Shown here piece after piece: positions 8,464 through 17,473 of a DNA stretch of 64,000 nucleotides. Positions within the stretch are counted from its first letter, which is position 1; each line of letters starts with the position of its first letter. The DNA lies in the NCBI RefSeq assembly GCF_007990265.1, contig NZ_BJWH01000013.1, positions 1 to 64,000 on the forward strand. The letters are read 5' to 3'. A program made the translations under genes and the position numbers. Under the pieces are notes generated by a model, which made no database searches, was not told the DNA's origin, and saw nothing but the letters and a program-made list of their open reading frames with translations. This DNA is from Cellulomonas terrae. Lineage in GTDB: Bacteria > Actinomycetota > Actinomycetes > Actinomycetales > Cellulomonadaceae.

Positions 8464-9390
8464 ATGGGCGATGGTCGTGGGCGGTCCGTGACGCGAGGAG
8501 TGCTCGGCTGGCTCGTGCTCGGCGTGGGCATCGGCGTCGCGATCGGCGTGGCCGAGGCCGTGGGCCGGTGGGCCTCGCTCGGGACGGCCGGCGTGATGGT
8601 GCTGCAGGCGCTGCTCGCGTCCGCGCTCGTCGTGCCCGCCGTCGTGCTCCTGCGCACGCGCGCCGACCGCCGCTCGCTCCCGGGCCTCGGGCTCGACCGG
8701 TCGGTGGCGCTGCCGGTCGGGCTCGGGCTCGGGGTGGGTCTGGGGACCGGGGCGATCGTCTGGGTCCCCGCGTGGCTGGTCGGCTGGGTCGAGGTCGGGG
8801 ACGTCGAGCCGGGTGCGCTCGTCCGGTTCCTGCTGCTGAACACCCTCGTGCTCCTGCTGTTCGAGGCGTTCCCGGAGGAGCTGGCGCTGCGCGGCTACAC
8901 GTGGTCGACGATCCGCGACGGCTGGCGCGTCGCCGCCGCGACGCTGGTCACGACAGCGCTGTTCCCGTGCACGAGCCTGGTCATCAACGCGGCGAGCTGG
9001 GCGTCGGCGACCGTGCTCGGGTCGGCACCGGACGCACCGACCGTGTTCCCGGCCGGGGCGGACCCCGTCGCGTACGTCGTGCAGCTCGTCGTGTTCGGGC
9101 TCGTGCTCGTCGCGGCACGTCGCGTCCCCGTGCGAGGCGCGCTGCTGGTCGCGGTCGCGTTCCACCTCGCGCAGCTGACCGTGAACCGGCTCGTGCTCGG
9201 CGGCACGAGCTGGCTGCCGACCGGGGTCGACGTGGAGCTCGCGCACCCCGACGTGATCGCCCTCGTGCTGGTGCACCTCGCCCTCAGCGGACTCGTGCTC
9301 GTCCTCCTGCGTCGACGGGTCCACCCACCCGCCGGTGGAGCGCCGGACACCACGCACCTCGTCCTGCAGGGCGACGGCCAGCACGTTTAG
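8464..9390 (+). CDS. CPBP (CAAX protease/bacteriocin-processing) family membrane protease
   Basis: A 308-residue protein with about seven to eight transmembrane segments. The catalytic EExxxR motif is visible as E138-E139-x3-R143 (FPEELALRGY), and HxxxN-like residues H234 and N241 sit in AFHLAQLTVNR. CPBP proteases are intramembrane glutamic proteases; in bacteria many serve in peptide immunity or signalling. The ATG at 8464 was chosen because GGAGGA lies 10 bp upstream. No bacteriocin gene is nearby, so the substrate is unknown. Confidence 0.85.
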   Translation: MGDGRGRSVTRGVLGWLVLGVGIGVAIGVAEAVGRWASLGTAGVMVLQALLASALVVPAVVLLRTRADRRSLPGLGLDRSVALPVGLGLGVGLGTGAIVWVPAWLVGWVEVGDVEPGALVRFLLLNTLVLLLFEAFPEELALRGYTWSTIRDGWRVAAATLVTTALFPCTSLVINAASWASATVLGSAPDAPTVFPAGADPVAYVVQLVVFGLVLVAARRVPVRGALLVAVAFHLAQLTVNRLVLGGTSWLPTGVDVELAHPDVIALVLVHLALSGLVLVLLRRRVHPPAGGAPDTTHLVLQGDGQHV

Positions 9391-9498
9391 CACCGGCAGG
9401 CCACACGTCCGGCGCCCGGCGGTATCAGCCGACCCCGGCGGGCGCTCCTGCTGTCGCGCGGGCCGCCCGGTCCGGCGCCGAGCGCATCGGGAGGGGTC

Positions 9499-11979
9499 GT
9501 GGGCTCCAGCAGGGGTGTCCTGTCGAGGGGCGGCTCGATCCTGTCCGGGCGGCGCACCGCGGCCTGGCTCTCGGCGTTCGCCGTCGCCGCGACCGCGCTC
9601 GTCTCGCCCACGCTGCTCGGACGCGGGACGCCGGTCGAGCGGTTCGCGCACCGGGCGGGCTCCGTCTGGGTCGTCTCACCGGCGGCCGGCCTGCTGACGC
9701 TGCTCGACGGCGCGTCGGAGCAGGTCGTCGCGAGCGTGCGGGTCGGCGGTGCCGGGCACGACCTCGGTGTGGTGCAGGCAGGGACCGACGCGTACCTGAC
9801 CGACTCCACCGCCGGTGCGGTGTCGCGCATCGACGGCGCGACGCTCGACGTGTCGGAACCGGTGACGTTCGCGTCGGGCGACGGCGGTGACGTGCGCGTG
9901 CTGAGCGGCGGCGGCGAGCTGTACGTGCTCGACCCGGCGGGCGCCCGCGCGCGGCTGGTCGACCCGCGCGAGCTCCGGGTGCGTTCCGACCTCTCGCTCG
10001 CCGCGACACCGGGTCCGGGGCAGGCGGTCGTGGACGACGCCGGACGGCTGTGGCTGGTCGACGAGGCGCGCGGCGGTCTGACGTGGTTCGACTCGGACAA
10101 GCACGTCCTGCGCGACGTCGCCGGCCCCGACGACCGGCTCGTGCTCGTGCAGGGCAGGCCCGTGCTCGTCGACACGGCGCGGGCGCTCGTGCAGACGCTC
10201 GACGCGCAGGGCCGGCCCGCGGTGCAGTCCTGCCTCGACGTGCGCGACGACGACGTGCGGCTGCTCGGCTCGTCGACCGGCGCGGAGCTGTACGCGGCAC
10301 AGTCGGCGACGGGCTCCTTGGTGACGGCCGCCGTCGGGCGCGACGACTGCGAGCGCGTCGTCGAGCTGGCGGCGCCCGGCGAGGCGGACTTCGGGGAGCT
10401 CGTGCAGTCCGGTCCGTTCGTCTTCGTCCCGGACCGGGCATCGGGCCGCGCGAACGTGGTGGACACGCGTGACGGGCAGGTCACGAGGCTCGACCTCGTC
10501 GACCCCGGGCACGACGTCGAGCTCGTCGCCGCCGGCGGCTTCGTGTTCTACAACGACCGGGACGGTGAGGAGGCCGGCGTCCTGCGGCACGCCGACGGGC
10601 GGTGGAGCGTCTCCGACGCGGTGCAGAAGTTCGACCCGGGCACGGGCGAGCCGCCACCGGCACCGACCCCGTCGCCGCAGCCGGCACCGGCCCCGCCGGC
10701 CGACGCCGCCCCGTCGCCCGAGCCGCTGGTGAACGAGGCGGACCCGACGTCACCACCGACTGCTCAGCGACCGCTCACGCCTCCCCCCACGGGTGGTACG
10801 CCGAGAGGCGGTGCCGGAGCCCAGCCGTCCGCCCCACCACCGCCACCGGTGCCGGTGCCGCCGACCGTCGGACCGATCACGGTGTCGCCCGCCGTCCCGA
10901 TGCTCGGCGAGGCGGCGACCTTCACCGCGACGGCGAGCGGTGCCGACGGTGCGACGTGGGCGTGGTCGGTCGCCGCGGGGTCCGGGGCGCCCGTCGCCAC
11001 CGGTGCGGACGCCGGTTCGTTCACCGTGACCCTGCCGACCGACCAGGGCCTCGCGTTCGTCGTGACGCTCACGGTCACGACCGCGGCAGGCGCTCAGGCG
11101 GCACCGCCGCTGACGGTCACCGCGACACCGTCGACGGCACCCACGATCTCGTCGGTGACGTCGAACGAGAGCGTCTACTACCCGTACACCAGCGCCAGCC
11201 TCACGGCCGTGCACTCCGCAGTCCCTCCGGGCGGCACCGTCGAGTGGTCGATCACCCGGGACGGCGTGCCGTTCGCGGGGCCGGTGCCCACCGCTCCCGG
11301 CGAGCCGTTCGGGACGTCCGTCGGGGAGCCGGGGCTCTACCGCGCGACGGTCACGGTCACGGTCGACGGCCGGAGCGCGAGGGGGTCGGTGGACTTCAAG
11401 GTCGAGTACGTGTGCGGCCCCACCCTGTCGACCGACGTCATCGACCTGCGGGCCGAGACGTCGAGGGTCGTGACGGTCACGTCCGACTGCATCGGCACGA
11501 ACGTGTTCGAGGTCGCCGTCGCCCCGTGGCTGTCCGCACCGGGGAGCGTCACGGTGCCGCAGGGCGGATCGGGCACGTTCACCGTCGTCCGCTCGACCGG
11601 TCAGCCTCCGAGCGACGGTGACCACCCGGAGTCCGTCGTCGTCACCTACGCGTCGGGCAGCATCGGCTCCATGCAGGACCGGGCGACCGTCCAGGCGTAC
11701 CGGTCCCCGGACCTGTCCTTCCCGTTCGCGCCCGACGGGTGCCGCAACATGGACACGTTCGGCATCGCGTTCTTCGCGACGGTGGCGGACGACAACATCG
11801 CGAGCGTCACGCTCTCCGTCAACGGGGCCAGCTACCCGATGCTCGACATCGCACCGCCGGGCGGCTACCGCGCGGTCGTCGACCCGGCACTGCTGGGGTC
11901 GGCGACGACGTGGCAGATCATCGCGGTCGACGCGTTCGGCCTCCCGAGCACCCTCAGCGGCGCGAGCCCCTGCTGGTGA
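9499..11979 (+). CDS. Large exported beta-propeller and PKD/Ig-like protein
   Basis: An 826-residue protein starting with GTG behind GGGAGG. A hydrophobic segment at about 20-40 serves as signal or membrane anchor. Residues about 50-375 contain repeated short blades in a YncE/NHL-like pattern (VWVVSPAAGLLTLLDG, AYLTDSTAGAVSRIDG, LYVLDPAGARARLVD, LWLVDEARGGLTWFD). A proline-rich linker follows at about 380-455, then PKD/Ig-like beta domains (FTATASGADGATWAWSV) and two more beta domains to the end. It may be a cell-surface or secreted binding protein. No catalytic motif, LPxTG or anchor was found. Its function is not recognised. Confidence 0.8.
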   Translation: MGSSRGVLSRGGSILSGRRTAAWLSAFAVAATALVSPTLLGRGTPVERFAHRAGSVWVVSPAAGLLTLLDGASEQVVASVRVGGAGHDLGVVQAGTDAYLTDSTAGAVSRIDGATLDVSEPVTFASGDGGDVRVLSGGGELYVLDPAGARARLVDPRELRVRSDLSLAATPGPGQAVVDDAGRLWLVDEARGGLTWFDSDKHVLRDVAGPDDRLVLVQGRPVLVDTARALVQTLDAQGRPAVQSCLDVRDDDVRLLGSSTGAELYAAQSATGSLVTAAVGRDDCERVVELAAPGEADFGELVQSGPFVFVPDRASGRANVVDTRDGQVTRLDLVDPGHDVELVAAGGFVFYNDRDGEEAGVLRHADGRWSVSDAVQKFDPGTGEPPPAPTPSPQPAPAPPADAAPSPEPLVNEADPTSPPTAQRPLTPPPTGGTPRGGAGAQPSAPPPPPVPVPPTVGPITVSPAVPMLGEAATFTATASGADGATWAWSVAAGSGAPVATGADAGSFTVTLPTDQGLAFVVTLTVTTAAGAQAAPPLTVTATPSTAPTISSVTSNESVYYPYTSASLTAVHSAVPPGGTVEWSITRDGVPFAGPVPTAPGEPFGTSVGEPGLYRATVTVTVDGRSARGSVDFKVEYVCGPTLSTDVIDLRAETSRVVTVTSDCIGTNVFEVAVAPWLSAPGSVTVPQGGSGTFTVVRSTGQPPSDGDHPESVVVTYASGSIGSMQDRATVQAYRSPDLSFPFAPDGCRNMDTFGIAFFATVADDNIASVTLSVNGASYPMLDIAPPGGYRAVVDPALLGSATTWQIIAVDAFGLPSTLSGASPCW

Positions 11980-11986
11980 GCGGGTC

Positions 11987-12412
11987 TCAGGCCGTCGCGA
12001 GCCCGTCGGCCAGGTGGCGCAGGACCAGGCGGCCGGTCCGCGCGGCAGGCGGGGTGGTCGCCGGGGCGTAGGCCACCCGTCGGATCACCCGTCGGCCTGT
12101 CGTCTCGCGTCGGGTCAGCCACCGCACGACCAGGAGGTGCCCGACCCCGGCGACGGCCTCGTCGGGCCGCGGTCCCGTGACGACCTCGCGTGCACGGCCC
12201 GCGACGCGCAGCCGTCGGGCCTGCTCGGCCACGACGTGCTCGATGAGCGAGGCGACGTTCCGGGGGGTGTCGGGGACCTCGTCGAGCAGTGCGGTGACCT
12301 CGCCGTGGCCCGCGACCGTGAGCCGCTCCTGGAACGTCGCGAGGCGGTCCTCGGACCAGTCGTCCGCGTGGTCCGGGAGCGGGTCGACGAGGGCGGTGCG
12401 GCTGCCGAACAC
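11987..12412 (-). CDS. Hypothetical protein
   Basis: A 141-residue soluble protein without a domain I can name. It is rich in Arg, Val and acidic residues and predicted helical (LATFQERLTVAGHGEVTALL, NVASLIEHVVAEQARRL). The GTG at 12412 was chosen because GGAGG sits eight bases upstream; an ATG at 12568 would add 52 residues of low-complexity sequence. It converges with the large exported protein, leaving 7 bp between stop codons. Confidence 0.55.
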   Translation of the reverse strand: MFGSRTALVDPLPDHADDWSEDRLATFQERLTVAGHGEVTALLDEVPDTPRNVASLIEHVVAEQARRLRVAGRAREVVTGPRPDEAVAGVGHLLVVRWLTRRETTGRRVIRRVAYAPATTPPAARTGRLVLRHLADGLATA

Positions 12413-12633
12413 GGGACGGTCCTCCAGGCTTGACGACGGCGCGCTCCGCGCCAGGGTCGAGTGTGCGGGTGCGCCGGCCGGCGCGTGCCCGATTCGCACC
12501 CTTTTCGCCCGATTGATCGACTCGGTCCCGTCGCCGCACCCGTTGGGGTGACGCGCCGCTGATCGCATCGGACCGCGATGATCGGGCCGCGCCGCTCGCG
12601 CGTGCCCGAGAGTGGAGCGCGGAAGGGAGCACC

Positions 12634-13503
12634 GTGATCGCCTCGCTCAACCGGCTCGTGGACCTCGTGGAGGACGACCTCACCGAGGAGCTCGACGTCG
12701 TCTCCGTCGCCGCGTCGCTCGGGACGACCGAGTACCACCTGCGCCGCCTGTTCTCGTCGCTGGCCGGGATGCCGCTGTCGGAGTACGTGCGCCGCCGGCG
12801 GATGACGGTCGCCGCGGCGGAGGTCGTGAGCGGCTCCGGGGACCTGCTGGGCATCGCCGTACGTCACGGCTACGGCTCGACCGAGGCCTTCGGCCGGGCG
12901 TTCCGGTCCGTGCACGGCATCGGTCCCGGCCAGGCCCGGCGTGACGGTGGGCCCCTCCGCACCCAGCCACGCCTCAGGTTCCGCCTGACCGTCGAAGGAG
13001 CAGACCCCATGGACGTCCGGATCGTCACCCGACCCGCCTTCCGCCTCGCCGGGCACGCCGCCCGTGTCCCGCTCGTGCACCACGGCGTCAACCCCGCCAT
13101 CGCACAGCACGTCGGCTCCCTCCCGCCGCAGGAGCACCTGCGGCTGAAGGCGCTCGGGGACACCGAGCCGCGCGGCCTGCTCGCCGTGAGCACCGACCTC
13201 GACCCGGACCGTCGGGAGGGCACGGAGCTCACGTACCTGCACGGCGTCGCCGTGACCGACGCGGCGGAGGTGCCCGACGACCTCGACCTCGTGCCGGTGG
13301 AGGCCGGTTCGTGGGCGGTCTTCCGCGCCGCCGGTCCGTACCCGGACACCCTGCAGGCGGTGTGGGCGGCCACCGCGACGGAGTGGTTCCCGTCGAACCC
13401 GTGGCGGCTCCGCCCCGGCCCCGAGGTGGTCGCCGTCGTCGACCGTGCGGACGACTTCAGCACCGCCACCGTCGAGCTCTGGCTGCCCGTCGAGGCGGGC
13501 TGA
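12634..13503 (+). CDS. AraC-type regulator with GyrI-like effector domain
   Basis: A 289-residue protein. Residues about 1-105 are a double helix-turn-helix AraC domain (SVAASLGTTEYHLRRLFSSL and GIAVRHGYGSTEAFGRAFRS). Residues about 125-289 form a GyrI/SOUL-like small-molecule-binding domain (MDVRIVTRPAFRLAGHAARV, then WAVFRAAGPYPDTLQAVW). This is the Rob/BmrR-type arrangement, in which hydrophobic drugs bind the C-terminal domain. The GTG start follows GGGAGC. Targets are unknown; the glycosyltransferase downstream is only 86 bp away and may be co-expressed. Confidence 0.88.
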   Translation: MIASLNRLVDLVEDDLTEELDVVSVAASLGTTEYHLRRLFSSLAGMPLSEYVRRRRMTVAAAEVVSGSGDLLGIAVRHGYGSTEAFGRAFRSVHGIGPGQARRDGGPLRTQPRLRFRLTVEGADPMDVRIVTRPAFRLAGHAARVPLVHHGVNPAIAQHVGSLPPQEHLRLKALGDTEPRGLLAVSTDLDPDRREGTELTYLHGVAVTDAAEVPDDLDLVPVEAGSWAVFRAAGPYPDTLQAVWAATATEWFPSNPWRLRPGPEVVAVVDRADDFSTATVELWLPVEAG

Positions 13504-13589
13504 GGCCGACCAGGCGTCGTCGCGCCCTCGCCGCGCTACCTTGCAGACAGGATGCACCGCCCGTCCGCCGCACCGAGAGGCGACCCCGA

Positions 13590-14825
13590 GTGGCCACCGT
13601 CCTGTTCTGCCCGGTGACCTTCAACCTCGCCGAGACCACCCGGATGATCCAGGTGGCGCGAGCGCTCGACCCCGCACACCGCGTGCTGTTCCTGGGCTAC
13701 GAGGACGACTACGTCCCCCTCGTCCGGGACGCCGGCTTCGAGTACGTCCCGGGCCGGCCGGCATGGACCCGTGCGCAGCGTGAGCAGGCGCTGGCGTTCG
13801 ACCAGGGCCGCTCGGTCCGCAGCCCGTTCACCCGTGAGCTGGTCGGTGCGCGGGTCGACCTCGAGCGGCGGCTCATCCGGGAGTCTGCCGCACGCGCCGT
13901 GGTGACCGGGTCGAACCTGACGTCCTTCCTCTCGGCACGGGCCGAGAGGGTTCCACTGTTCTTCCCCGTCCCGTTCGCGCTCACCGGACCGCACGTCGCG
14001 CAGACGCGCACCCTGTACCTGGTACCGGGGAAGGGTCGTCCCGCCCGGTGGGCCGACCGGGCCGTCACCTCGGCGTTCCGCTGGGTCTACACCTCCGCAC
14101 CGCTCGCGCCCCACGCCTTCACGCAGGTCGCGCGCGCCCACGGGGTCCCTCCGCTCAGGACGATCGCGTCGCTGCTGACGGCCGACCGCAACCTGGTCAC
14201 CGAGATGCCGTGGGAGCTCGACGGGTTCGACCTGCCGGAGACGTTCGAGCGGGTCGGGCCGATCTTCGCGCACATCGACAGCCCTCTGCCTCCCGTCGTC
14301 GGCGAGCTCGCAGCCCAGCCGGAGCCGCTCGTCTACCTGGGTCTCGGCTCCTCGGCCGACCGGTCCCTCGCTCTCGATGCGGCTCACGTCCTGGGCTCGC
14401 TGCCCGTCAACGTGGTCGCGCCGATCCGGCACTACCTCGCCGACGGGGACGTCGTCCCGCCGAACGTCCACGTCACGGACCTGCTCCCGGCGCACCTGCT
14501 CGGCGGGCTCGTCGACGCCGCCGTCCTCCACGGCGGGCAGGGCACCGTGCAGACCGCCTGCGCGACGGGCGTGCCGTTCGTCGGCATGGGTCTGCAACCG
14601 GAGCAGACCTGGCACGTGCAGATGTGCGCCGCCCGGGGCAACGCCGTCGCCGTCCGGCCGAGACGGGTCCGCGCCGACCTCGCAGGCGCCCTGCGGCGGG
14701 TCCTGACCGATCCCGCGGTCCGACGGGCCGCCGACGAGGTCCGGGACGCCTACACCCACGAGGACGGCGCCGCGGCGACGGCCCGGATCATCGAGGCCAC
14801 CCTGCGGGACGACGCGACGACGTAG
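13590..14825 (+). CDS. GT1-type (UDP-glycosyltransferase-like) glycosyltransferase
   Basis: A 411-residue GT-B fold protein. The C-terminal donor-binding signature is present as AVLHGGQGTVQTACATGVP followed by FVGMGLQPEQTWHVQMCA, equivalent to the HxGxGT...P....Q..N motif of macrolide and MGT-type GT1 enzymes. The N-terminal half has a Rossmann start (TVLFCPVTFNLAETTRMIQV). The GTG start was chosen because GAGAGG lies eight bases upstream. Members glycosylate lipids, antibiotics or hydroxylated small molecules; the acceptor cannot be deduced here. Confidence 0.85.
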   Translation: MATVLFCPVTFNLAETTRMIQVARALDPAHRVLFLGYEDDYVPLVRDAGFEYVPGRPAWTRAQREQALAFDQGRSVRSPFTRELVGARVDLERRLIRESAARAVVTGSNLTSFLSARAERVPLFFPVPFALTGPHVAQTRTLYLVPGKGRPARWADRAVTSAFRWVYTSAPLAPHAFTQVARAHGVPPLRTIASLLTADRNLVTEMPWELDGFDLPETFERVGPIFAHIDSPLPPVVGELAAQPEPLVYLGLGSSADRSLALDAAHVLGSLPVNVVAPIRHYLADGDVVPPNVHVTDLLPAHLLGGLVDAAVLHGGQGTVQTACATGVPFVGMGLQPEQTWHVQMCAARGNAVAVRPRRVRADLAGALRRVLTDPAVRRAADEVRDAYTHEDGAAATARIIEATLRDDATT

Positions 14826-14826
14826 C

Positions 14827-14883
14827 GTCCGCGGACGCGGGACCGTCGGGCGTCCCTCGGCAGTGCCCGACGGCCCCGCGGAC
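14827..14883. terminator. Two-part inverted repeat between convergent genes
   Basis: GTCCGCGG at 14827-14834 pairs with 14876-14883, and CCGTCGGGC at 14843-14851 pairs with 14865-14873, giving a nested stem. It fills the 59-bp gap between the glycosyltransferase and the leftward protease, so it probably works as a bidirectional terminator. Confidence 0.6.
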
Positions 14884-14884
14884 G

Positions 14885-17338
14885 TCACCGCGGGAACGGC
14901 ATCCAGTTCTTGTCGATCCAGTTCGGGTAGCCGGCGTCCATCGCCGACGTCTCCCCGTCGATCCGCACATAGCGCGTGCCACGGAAGAAGTAGATCTTGT
15001 GGTTGTCGCGACGCATGAGTGCGGCGTCGATGCCGCCGGTGAACGAGGCGGGCAGCCCGGTCCAGTTCCCGGCGATCGGCTTCGGGTACCCGGCGTCCAT
15101 GGTGGCGGTCGCCGTGGTGAGCCGCGCGTACTGGTTGCCCTTGAAGAAGTAGATCTTGTCGTTGGACTCGCGCCAGAACGCGGCGTCGATCCCGCTCGTG
15201 AACGACGCCGGCAGGCCGTTCCAGTTCCCGGCGATCGGCTTCGGGTACCCGGCGTCCATCGTCGCGTTCGAGCCTTCCAGCCGCACGTACTGGTCGCCCT
15301 TGAACAGGTAGATCTTCCCGTTCGACTCACGCCACAGGGCCGCGTCGATGTTCGACTGGAAGGCCGTCGGGATGCCGACCCACGCGCCCTTGATGCGTCG
15401 CGGGTAGCCGTCGTCCCGACCGTCGCCGACGTCGGTGTACCGGATGTACTCGTCGCCGCTGAACAGGTAGACGGCATCGTTCGACCCGCGCCACAGGGCC
15501 GCGTCGACGGACGTCTGGAACGGCCCCCACCCGAGGTGCTTCGGGGTGAACGAGCAGACGGCGAGCGAGTTCGACTTCATGATGCACGCGACGGTCGCGC
15601 CGTCGCAGTTGGCGCAGTTGCCGTTCGCGAGCGTGTAGAACCGACCGGCCGTCGAGTCGCACCTGCAGTTGCTGCTCGCGTACTCGTCGGGGGCGCCGAA
15701 GATGTGCCCCGTCTCGTGCGCGAAGACGCTGTCGATGTTGGACCGGCCCCAGCCGTCGTTGTCGAGGTGCATGACCAGGCGCGGGTACCCGGCGTACCCG
15801 AACCACCCGACCGGCCAGCGTGTGAAGAACGCGGCATAGGCGGCGTCCACGCCGTACGACGACTCCAGGTTCGCGACGAAGGCGTCGAGACCGGTTGCAC
15901 CCGCCTCGTGGCCCAGCGCCGCCATCGCGGGGTCGCGCCACAGCAGCTCCGCCTCGCCGCGGGAGAGCCCGAGCGGCGCGGGATACCCCTCGTCCACCCC
16001 CTCCGGCACGTCGCTGAAGCGGACGTAGCTCCCTCCCTTGAACAGGTAGACGGCCCCGTTGCTGTCGCGCCAGAGCGCGGCGTCGATGCCCTCCTGGAAG
16101 TCGTCCGGCATCCCGCCCCAGTTCGGGTCGAGCGGCTTCGGGTACCCGGCGTCGACCCCGTCGGCGACCGCGCTGAACCGCACGTACTGGTCACCCTTGA
16201 AGAAGTAGATCTTGTCGTTGTCCTTGCGCTGCAGCGCGGCGTCGATGCCGCTGGTGAACGACGCGGGGAGTCCGGGCCAGTTGCCCGCGATGGGCTTCGG
16301 GTACCCCGCGTCCATCGTCGAGGTCGTCGTGTCGATGCGCGCGTACTGGTCGCCCTTGAAGAAGTAGATCTTCTGGTTCGACTCGCGCATGAACGCGGCG
16401 TCGATGCCGCTGGTGAACGACGCCGGCAGACCCTTCCAGTTCCCGGCGATGGGCTTGGGGTACCCGGCGTCGATCCCGTTGGCGACGGCCGAGTACCGCA
16501 CGTACTCGCTGCCCCGGAACAGGTAGATCCTGCCGTTGGAGGACCGCATGAGCGCCGCGTCGATCCCGGCGTTGCCGGTGCCGTCCGTGCCGCCGTACCA
16601 CTCGTCGGGGAGCCCGGGCCAGCGGGCGCCCGTCCACGGCTCGACGTCGACGGTCACGATGCGGATGTCGTACGTCCAGGTGATGTTCGCCGTCGGCTGC
16701 TGGTCCGCCAGCCACTCGGTGCCGTCCTGCACCTCGGCGATCGCGTCGACGATCTCGTCGAGGTCCATCCCGTACCCGCTGCCCTCGGGCGCGTCGACGA
16801 AGACCAGCCCGACGGCGACCTCGTTGATGAGCCGCTCCGGCTTGGTGGGCGTGGCGGACGCGGACGCGCCGGCGCTGCGGGTCGTGAGCGTGGCGGTCTC
16901 GGGGGGCGCGCTGCGTCCGGTCGTGGTCACCGCGCCGGGTCGAGCCGCCGTCCCGGCCGGGAGCGTCCCGGCTCCGGGCGTGCCCGCCGCGAGGTCGCCG
17001 TCGGCGGGGTCGGGTCGGGCGCCGCCCGTCGGGGAGTCCCACTCCGCGCCGGCGTGCGGCCGGTTCTGCTTGCGGCGCAGGTGCTCGGGAGAGCTGCGGC
17101 GCAGCCGCGCGGCGAGCGCGAGACGGTCGCCGTCCCGGGACGTCCCGCTCGCGCGGCGCGTCACCTCGTCCGCGGTGAGCAGCCGGAGGCCGCGTGGTGC
17201 GCGCTCCGTCCCCGACGGCACCTCGGCCACGAGCAGCCGCGCCCCCAGCCGCTGCTTGACGACGACGCCCGCCCGCGCGAGGTCGTCCGCCAGGTCTGCG
17301 AGGTGGACCCCTTCGTCCAGCTCGATGATGCGTTCCAT
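14885..17338 (-). CDS. Metzincin-like protease with two hemopexin propellers, one nested in the catalytic region
   Basis: An 817-residue protein. Residues about 1-95 form a charged N-terminal domain without a signal peptide, followed by an Ala/Thr/Pro-rich stretch to about 165. Residues about 168-235 look like the first part of a protease domain (WTYDIRIVTVDV). Four hemopexin repeats (consensus GIDAAxxRxSNxKIYFFKG) occupy about 256-455. The active-site part follows: HExxHxxGxxD with H541, E542, H545 and D551, a Cys-rich loop, and a possible Met-turn at IMKS (M587). Four more hemopexin repeats fill about 609-817. The pattern suggests zinc-dependent proteolysis with Asp as third ligand, as in snapalysin-like enzymes. 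The missing signal peptide is odd for a protease of this type. Confidence 0.8.
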   Translation of the reverse strand: MERIIELDEGVHLADLADDLARAGVVVKQRLGARLLVAEVPSGTERAPRGLRLLTADEVTRRASGTSRDGDRLALAARLRRSSPEHLRRKQNRPHAGAEWDSPTGGARPDPADGDLAAGTPGAGTLPAGTAARPGAVTTTGRSAPPETATLTTRSAGASASATPTKPERLINEVAVGLVFVDAPEGSGYGMDLDEIVDAIAEVQDGTEWLADQQPTANITWTYDIRIVTVDVEPWTGARWPGLPDEWYGGTDGTGNAGIDAALMRSSNGRIYLFRGSEYVRYSAVANGIDAGYPKPIAGNWKGLPASFTSGIDAAFMRESNQKIYFFKGDQYARIDTTTSTMDAGYPKPIAGNWPGLPASFTSGIDAALQRKDNDKIYFFKGDQYVRFSAVADGVDAGYPKPLDPNWGGMPDDFQEGIDAALWRDSNGAVYLFKGGSYVRFSDVPEGVDEGYPAPLGLSRGEAELLWRDPAMAALGHEAGATGLDAFVANLESSYGVDAAYAAFFTRWPVGWFGYAGYPRLVMHLDNDGWGRSNIDSVFAHETGHIFGAPDEYASSNCRCDSTAGRFYTLANGNCANCDGATVACIMKSNSLAVCSFTPKHLGWGPFQTSVDAALWRGSNDAVYLFSGDEYIRYTDVGDGRDDGYPRRIKGAWVGIPTAFQSNIDAALWRESNGKIYLFKGDQYVRLEGSNATMDAGYPKPIAGNWNGLPASFTSGIDAAFWRESNDKIYFFKGNQYARLTTATATMDAGYPKPIAGNWTGLPASFTGGIDAALMRRDNHKIYFFRGTRYVRIDGETSAMDAGYPNWIDKNWMPFPR

Positions 17339-17425
17339 GACAGCCCCCTGTCGACACCGGGCAGCGCCGTGCGCGCGCCCGTGATGAAGGAGGAGCCGCC
17401 CGTGCGGCGGGAGATACGTGCCCGC

Positions 17426-17469
17426 GCCGCTGGCGCCTGGTCCGGCCGGAGAGACCAGGCGCCAGCGGC
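17426..17469. terminator. 17-bp perfect hairpin after the CE1-CBM2 gene
   Basis: 17426-17442 and 17453-17469 are perfect reverse complements with a 10-nt loop. The stem begins 5 bp beyond the stop of the leftward esterase gene. There is no T-tract, as is usual in high-GC actinobacteria. Confidence 0.7.
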
Positions 17470-17473
17470 CTTC

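Noticed and set aside
9387..10590. Long leftward open frames opposite the large exported protein
   Set aside because: They are Arg/Ser/Pro/His-rich shadows produced by high GC in the third codon position of the rightward gene.
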